This document shows positions 60,190 through 64,000 of a DNA stretch of 64,000 nucleotides, piece by piece (position 1 is the stretch's first letter; the number at the start of each line of letters is the position of its first letter). The notes below the pieces were generated by a model. That model made no database searches, had not been told where the DNA came from, and worked only from the letters and a program-made list of their open reading frames with translations. Position numbers and translations under genes: made by a program. The stretch is from Cohnella silvisoli. Its GTDB lineage: Bacteria; Bacillota; Bacilli; Paenibacillales; Paenibacillaceae. The stretch spans positions 558,001 to 622,000 of the forward strand of contig NZ_JAIOAP010000001.1 of assembly GCF_021190915.1 (NCBI RefSeq), given 5' to 3'.

Positions 60190-60978
60190 ATGAAAAATAA
60201 GTCTCACACAATAGATAGTCCATTATTTGCAGACCGGCTAGCTATCCTCAGAGCAGCAGACGATCTTATTGGACAGGGCGGAAGGAACCTTTTGGCGAAA
60301 ATACTGAAGGGATCCAAAGACAAGAAGCTATTGTCTCATGGGCTTGAGACGAATCCCTCCTATGGCTATTTTCGTGAGCTTACTCTAGAAGAAATCACAC
60401 GAAAGATCGATTGGATGATTGAGCATGACTTTCTGGAAATAGAGATGAGCGGTAAACTGCCTATGCTTATTTTCACGGAACGAGGCTGGACGATCGAACG
60501 TGCTCAAAGAGCGGAAGAGTTCATGCGGGAATGGGATCTGTGGATCAGCCAGAAGAAGACCGATCTCGACCTCGATATGAGCTATCTTAAAGATCGGAAC
60601 CGAGGCTTGATTCTGCTCTTTCTGGATCGAGTGAAACACTCGGCCAACCCCAAGTACATTCCCTTTCTCCGGCAATGGCATAAGATCGATTACAAAAAGG
60701 TGCAGGCGGCCATTTTGGAAACTATCCAGCATATCGAACGGGGTGAGTCCGCCGGAGCAATCGAGAATCAGAGTCATGAAGAGGAAATTCTGAGATTGCT
60801 GGAGGGTCCGTCCCTTGAAGCGGAACGCCTGAAATGCTGGGAGTGCGGAGAACGGTTTATATTCGAGGTGGACGAGCAGAAGTTTTTTAAAATGAAGGGC
60901 TTTCAGCCTCCTAAAAGATGTCCTGCCTGCCGGGAACGCAATGCGCTCAGAAGAATGGGAATTGATATGGATCTGTAA
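60190..60978 (+). CDS. RQC-minor-type winged-helix protein with zinc ribbon
   Basis: 262 residues. N-terminal winged helix of RQC type (about 10-110: FADRLAILRAADDLIGQGGRNLLAKILKGSKDKKLL...YGYFRELTLEEITRKIDWMIEHDFLEIE...LIFTERGWTIE), the DNA-binding module also found in RecQ helicases but here without a helicase. Middle part helical. The C-terminus has a four-cysteine zinc ribbon: CWECGERFIFEVDEQKFFKMKG followed by CPACRERN. Upstream region 59984-60189 contains the previous terminator and AT-rich promoter-like DNA. Followed after 44 bp by a Uma2-family nuclease gene. A DNA-binding role is inferred; process unknown. Confidence 0.82.
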   Translation: MKNKSHTIDSPLFADRLAILRAADDLIGQGGRNLLAKILKGSKDKKLLSHGLETNPSYGYFRELTLEEITRKIDWMIEHDFLEIEMSGKLPMLIFTERGWTIERAQRAEEFMREWDLWISQKKTDLDLDMSYLKDRNRGLILLFLDRVKHSANPKYIPFLRQWHKIDYKKVQAAILETIQHIERGESAGAIENQSHEEEILRLLEGPSLEAERLKCWECGERFIFEVDEQKFFKMKGFQPPKRCPACRERNALRRMGIDMDL

Positions 60979-61022
60979 ATGATATAATAGCGAAAAAAGG
61001 ATATGCGGAGGTGATCATGCTC

Positions 61023-61598
61023 ATGAGCGAATCCAAAAAATCGAAGTCTGATCAGGTTATTAAAGAATCACAAGGAGTATACGACCGGCCCGAGAGGTTC
61101 GAGATAATTGGCGGAATTCGTTATGATTTCTTGACTTCTCCGACAGTCACACATCAGGAAATCTTGGGCAATTTTCATATAGCTTTTCGAAGCGCCTGCA
61201 GTCAGGAGGGCAAGTCGTATCTGGCTCCGCTGGACGTCCATTTCGACGAAGAAAACATCGTGCAGCCTGATGTTATCTACATTAATCGTGATAATTTGGG
61301 GATCATCCGCGATGGTTTTGTGTTCGGCGTACCGGATCTTGTTGTCGAGATTTTATCCAAAAGCACGGGGCGCCGCGACAAAACGATCAAGAAGGCGTTG
61401 TACGAGAGATTTGGCGTGAAGGAATACTGGCTGACCGACCCTGTTTATCGCATCGTCGAGCAATTTGTACTGACGGACGGTGCATACATTCTGGCGGCAA
61501 CACTGACCGAGCAGGATCAGCTTGCCTCTCTGACCGTACCTTGTCTGAAGATTGATTTGGGCAATATTTTTCCGGAGACGGACGAAGACGAAGACTAA
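61023..61598 (+). CDS. Uma2-family endonuclease-like protein, second copy
   Basis: 191 residues. Same motifs as the paralog at 28112: FEIIGGIRYDFLTSP, LDVHFDEENIVQPDVIYI, VPDLVVEILSKST, YERFGVKEYWLTDP. I chose the ATG at 61023, which gives the same MSE start as the paralog; ATG at 61017 and GTG at 61011 are also possible behind GCGGAGG. It directly follows the RQC-type protein gene and may share its transcript, although TATAAT occurs just before it (about 60984). Predicted PD-(D/E)XK fold; substrate unknown. Confidence 0.88.
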   Translation: MSESKKSKSDQVIKESQGVYDRPERFEIIGGIRYDFLTSPTVTHQEILGNFHIAFRSACSQEGKSYLAPLDVHFDEENIVQPDVIYINRDNLGIIRDGFVFGVPDLVVEILSKSTGRRDKTIKKALYERFGVKEYWLTDPVYRIVEQFVLTDGAYILAATLTEQDQLASLTVPCLKIDLGNIFPETDEDED

Positions 61599-61621
61599 CA
61601 ATAAGAATACTGCAATAGTCC

Positions 61622-61647
61622 AGCCGTTCACCGGAAACGGCTTCTTT
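61622..61647 (+). terminator. Terminator after the second Uma2 gene
   Basis: AGCCGTT (61622-61628) pairs with AACGGCT (61636-61642), followed by TCTTT. A modest T run makes it a medium-strength site. Confidence 0.65.
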
Positions 61648-61757
61648 GCATTTGACTCGGTGTCCCAAAGCAGACTGAATTAGTAAGGCTGAATTATGTT
61701 ACGATATGAAATAGAAGTTAGGATGTTAGGACATTAGGTACGAAAGCGGGGAGTCAT

Positions 61758-62807
61758 GTGTACCGAACAATCGCGGCACTGTTTATGATCGTTCTGCTGG
61801 CCACCTCATGCCAAGCCAGCTCGGCTATGAAATATGAATTGATCTACTCCATGGATAAGGCTGGACCTACGGGGCAACAACCGGCCAAGTCAAGCAGGCC
61901 CGAGAAGAAAATCAAGATCGGACTCGTTCCGAAAGGCATTGGGATCGACTATTTCAATTATGCTGCGCAAGGGGCAATGGAGGCGGGCAAGAGCCTCGGA
62001 ATCGATATTATCTTTAGCGGTCCGCCTACTGCCGATGCCGATCTGCAGATCGAAACCGTGGAAGGGCTAATCGAACAGAAGGTCGATCTTATTGCCATAT
62101 CCGCCAACGATCCCGTCAAGCTGGTACCCGTGCTGCAGAAGGCTAGGGAGCGGGGGATCAAGGTCATCACTTGGGATGCGGACACGGAGCCTCAGGGCAG
62201 GCAGTTTTTCGTGAACATGGTCGAACCGGAGGTGCTTGGCAGGCACCTGCTCGACACCTTGGCGCTATCGATGGGAGAGAAGGGCAACTATGCGATCATG
62301 ACCGGTTCGTTCGCCGCGGCGAACCTGAACGAATGGCTGAAATGGATCCGCATTCAGCAGAAGGAATATTATCCGGACTTGAAACTCGTAGCCACGGTGG
62401 CTACGGACGATGATCATGGCAAGGCATACGACGTTGCCAAGAAGTTACTGGCCGATTATCCGAACCTGAACGGCATTCTCGGCAATTCCTCCGTAGGACC
62501 TCCAGGTGCGGCCAAAGCGGTGAAAGAAGCGGGCAAATCGGGAAAGGTGAAGGTCGTTGGGCTGTCGAACCCGAACCTGATGCGGTCCTATTTGCATGAA
62601 GGCTCCGCACAGGTCGCTACGCTATGGAGTCCCAAGAAGCTCGGTTTCTTAACGATTATGCTCGCTTATCATTATTTGAACGGGGAAATGCCGGTCGACG
62701 GTCAAGAGATCGACGGCGTCGGAAACATTCGGGTGAATGGGGATATGGTCATTATGGGAGAACCGCTCGATTTCACGACTGATAACGTGGATCAATATGA
62801 TTTTTAG
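61758..62807 (+). CDS. Sugar-binding lipoprotein, RhaS/LsrB-like (Peripla_BP_4)
   Basis: 349 residues. Short lipoprotein signal peptide (LLATSC, Cys18), then a type I periplasmic-binding domain: KIGLVPKGIGIDYFNYAAQGAMEAGKSLGI, VDLIAISANDPVKLVPVLQKARERGIKVITWDAD, GILGNSSVGPPGAAKAV. This is the rhamnose/autoinducer-2 receptor type. GTG start behind GCGGGGAG; the ATG two bases earlier is out of frame. Its 3' end overlaps a histidine kinase gene by 11 bp, so it may be an extracellular receptor feeding that kinase rather than a transporter. Permeases, if any, lie beyond the window. Confidence 0.9.
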   Translation: MYRTIAALFMIVLLATSCQASSAMKYELIYSMDKAGPTGQQPAKSSRPEKKIKIGLVPKGIGIDYFNYAAQGAMEAGKSLGIDIIFSGPPTADADLQIETVEGLIEQKVDLIAISANDPVKLVPVLQKARERGIKVITWDADTEPQGRQFFVNMVEPEVLGRHLLDTLALSMGEKGNYAIMTGSFAAANLNEWLKWIRIQQKEYYPDLKLVATVATDDDHGKAYDVAKKLLADYPNLNGILGNSSVGPPGAAKAVKEAGKSGKVKVVGLSNPNLMRSYLHEGSAQVATLWSPKKLGFLTIMLAYHYLNGEMPVDGQEIDGVGNIRVNGDMVIMGEPLDFTTDNVDQYDF

Positions 62808-64000
62808 AAGATGGCGAGGCCTGAAATTCAGGAACTATCCCCTTGTGTACAAACTTATCGTCACCTATATTCTGTTGACGGTGCTCCCGATGCTATTGCT
62901 TGTTTATATCTCCTATACCCAGTATGCGCGATCGGTTGAACAACAAATCGGCGAATACATGCCTAAGTTTCTGTACCAAGCGAACGCGGATATCGAGAAG
63001 CGAATTCAGGAGCTAACTACGCTTCCGGAAATATTGTTCAACTCGGAAAATATTCTGGGCATCCTTAGACGGACGTCTTACGCAAAGCGATCCGATCTCA
63101 ACAAGGACCAATACACTCTGAACAGCTATCTGGCCCGCACCTACATTAACGGGAGAAACGACGACGTGCTCGGGGTGTTTGTCGTCTCGGGCAATAGGGT
63201 ATTTTACAACTCCAAGGCGGGTTTTAAAGAGTCGAACTGGACGAAAACGATTGGTAGCTATGCCACTCTTGACCCTCAGCCGAGCGGCAAGGCAACAATA
63301 CTTCTTCCAGAGGAAATGAGCCTTCATTTCGAAAGCGACATTCCTTACGTGTTCATTCAGAAGCCTATTAATGACGACGATAACCGCAAAAATCTGGGAA
63401 CGATGCTAATCGCGGTCGACCTGTCGTTCATCGACAATATCGTGCGCAATTTCGAAACGAACAAGAGAGCCGATTTATGGGTGATGAATCCGTCCGGTAA
63501 AATCATTTACCATACGAACCACGAGCTCATCGGTACGGTAGACGAAGAGAAAACTCGTTATCCGGTTCTTAACGGCAGCTTCCGCACGAGCGTCTCGGGA
63601 GAGGAGGCTAAGCTCGTCAGCGTTAACCAAACCTCTAAGTTGGGATGGGTGCTTGTTCACAGCATTCCCCTGCACGACCTGACGCAGAGAACCGATCTGA
63701 TTCGGAATGTGACGGTTTTCGTGTTCATCGCGATTGTTATAGCGGCTTCCATGATCGCGGTACTGATCTCCTATAATATGACCCGCCCGTTGAAGAAACT
63801 AAGCGGATTGATGAAGACGGTCGAGAGGGGGGATTTACAGGTCGACCTTAAAGTCCAAAGCGGGGATGAAGTAGGCACCTTGGCGCGCAGCTTCAATTCG
63901 ATGATCGCCACGATCCGTGAATTGATTAACAAAAATTACCAAATTGAAATTCGGCAGAAGGAAGCGGAACTTTACGCATTGCAGTCGCAGATCAATCCGC
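62797..64000 (+). CDS. Sensor histidine kinase, YesM-like (3' end outside window)
   Basis: 401 codons visible, open to the end of the window. First helix YKLIVTYILLTVLPMLLLVYISY, an extracytoplasmic dCache-like domain of about 250 residues, second helix VTVFVFIAIVIAASMIAVLISY, HAMP (MTRPLKKLSGLMKTVERGDLQVD) and the start of the His-kinase domain (KEAELYALQSQINP). The ATG overlaps the preceding lipoprotein gene by 11 bp and lacks a strong ribosome binding site, so translation is probably coupled. A response regulator gene is expected just beyond the window, making this the fourth kinase-linked carbohydrate module. Confidence 0.9.
   Translation, partial: MIFRRWRGLKFRNYPLVYKLIVTYILLTVLPMLLLVYISYTQYARSVEQQIGEYMPKFLYQANADIEKRIQELTTLPEILFNSENILGILRRTSYAKRSDLNKDQYTLNSYLARTYINGRNDDVLGVFVVSGNRVFYNSKAGFKESNWTKTIGSYATLDPQPSGKATILLPEEMSLHFESDIPYVFIQKPINDDDNRKNLGTMLIAVDLSFIDNIVRNFETNKRADLWVMNPSGKIIYHTNHELIGTVDEEKTRYPVLNGSFRTSVSGEEAKLVSVNQTSKLGWVLVHSIPLHDLTQRTDLIRNVTVFVFIAIVIAASMIAVLISYNMTRPLKKLSGLMKTVERGDLQVDLKVQSGDEVGTLARSFNSMIATIRELINKNYQIEIRQKEAELYALQSQINP

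Noticed and set aside
1..64000. tRNA or rRNA genes
   Set aside because: No tRNA cloverleaf signature (GGTTCGAATC-type arm with matching acceptor) or rRNA sequence was noticed, although a covariance search was not possible.

Overview
The window reads as chromosomal DNA of a low-to-middle GC Gram-positive of the Paenibacillaceae type (Paenibacillus or Cohnella like). The support is indirect but consistent: strong AGGAGG ribosome binding sites, many lipoprotein signal peptides, repeated YesM/YesN two-component systems beside Lpl-type CUT1 sugar ABC transporters, and an Fnr whose C-terminal cysteine spacing is that of Bacillus. No rRNA or tRNA gene was seen.

Positions 1-9950 hold a rhamnoside/pectin-type module: two ABC permeases, a binding lipoprotein, a membrane-anchored AraC regulator and a GH78 alpha-L-rhamnosidase. 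A TnpB-only IS605-type element (717-2115) sits between the two permease genes, 5 nt before the start codon of the second. 9951-11450 is a decay zone: a duplicated 3' piece of a hydrolase gene, a twice-broken rhuM gene and a 258-bp block of 52-bp repeats. 11454-13942 (minus strand) is an FAH hydrolase, an SDR dehydrogenase and an IclR regulator, with a palindromic operator candidate over the -10.

Two parallel carbohydrate modules follow. Module 2 (14225-26840) has a histidine kinase, response regulator, binding lipoprotein, two permeases, a secreted beta-helix/FN3/LamG protein and a secreted SGNH esterase with two LamG domains. Module 3 (28861-39287) has the same regulatory and transport order, then a secreted beta-helix protein and a DUF4838 protein, the last two AT-rich. 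Between them lie an IS605-like relic, a chemoreceptor fragment and a Uma2-family nuclease gene. A fourth module begins at 61758 and runs off the end.

Positions 41723-58669 form an oxygen-response region: Fnr, a GAF/response regulator/PAS-kinase set resembling NreA-C-B, a CuA lipoprotein, two hemerythrin-like proteins, a formate/nitrite channel, DoxX, AdhE, PflB, a flavodoxin, PflA, MobA, a universal stress protein and a ba3-type oxidase (subunits IIA, II, I). Four perfect TGTGA-N6-TCACA boxes lie in this region. Three have a -10 hexamer at exactly the same distance and so look like Fnr-activated promoters; the fourth does not fit. Five spaced copies of another palindromic motif fill the gap between fnr and the GAF gene.

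Most interesting for follow-up: the reconstructable TnpB insertion with its predicted self-matching guide, the five-copy operator array, the strict Fnr promoter geometry (including one that appears to drive a terminal oxidase), and the 258-bp repeat block present twice 34 kb apart.
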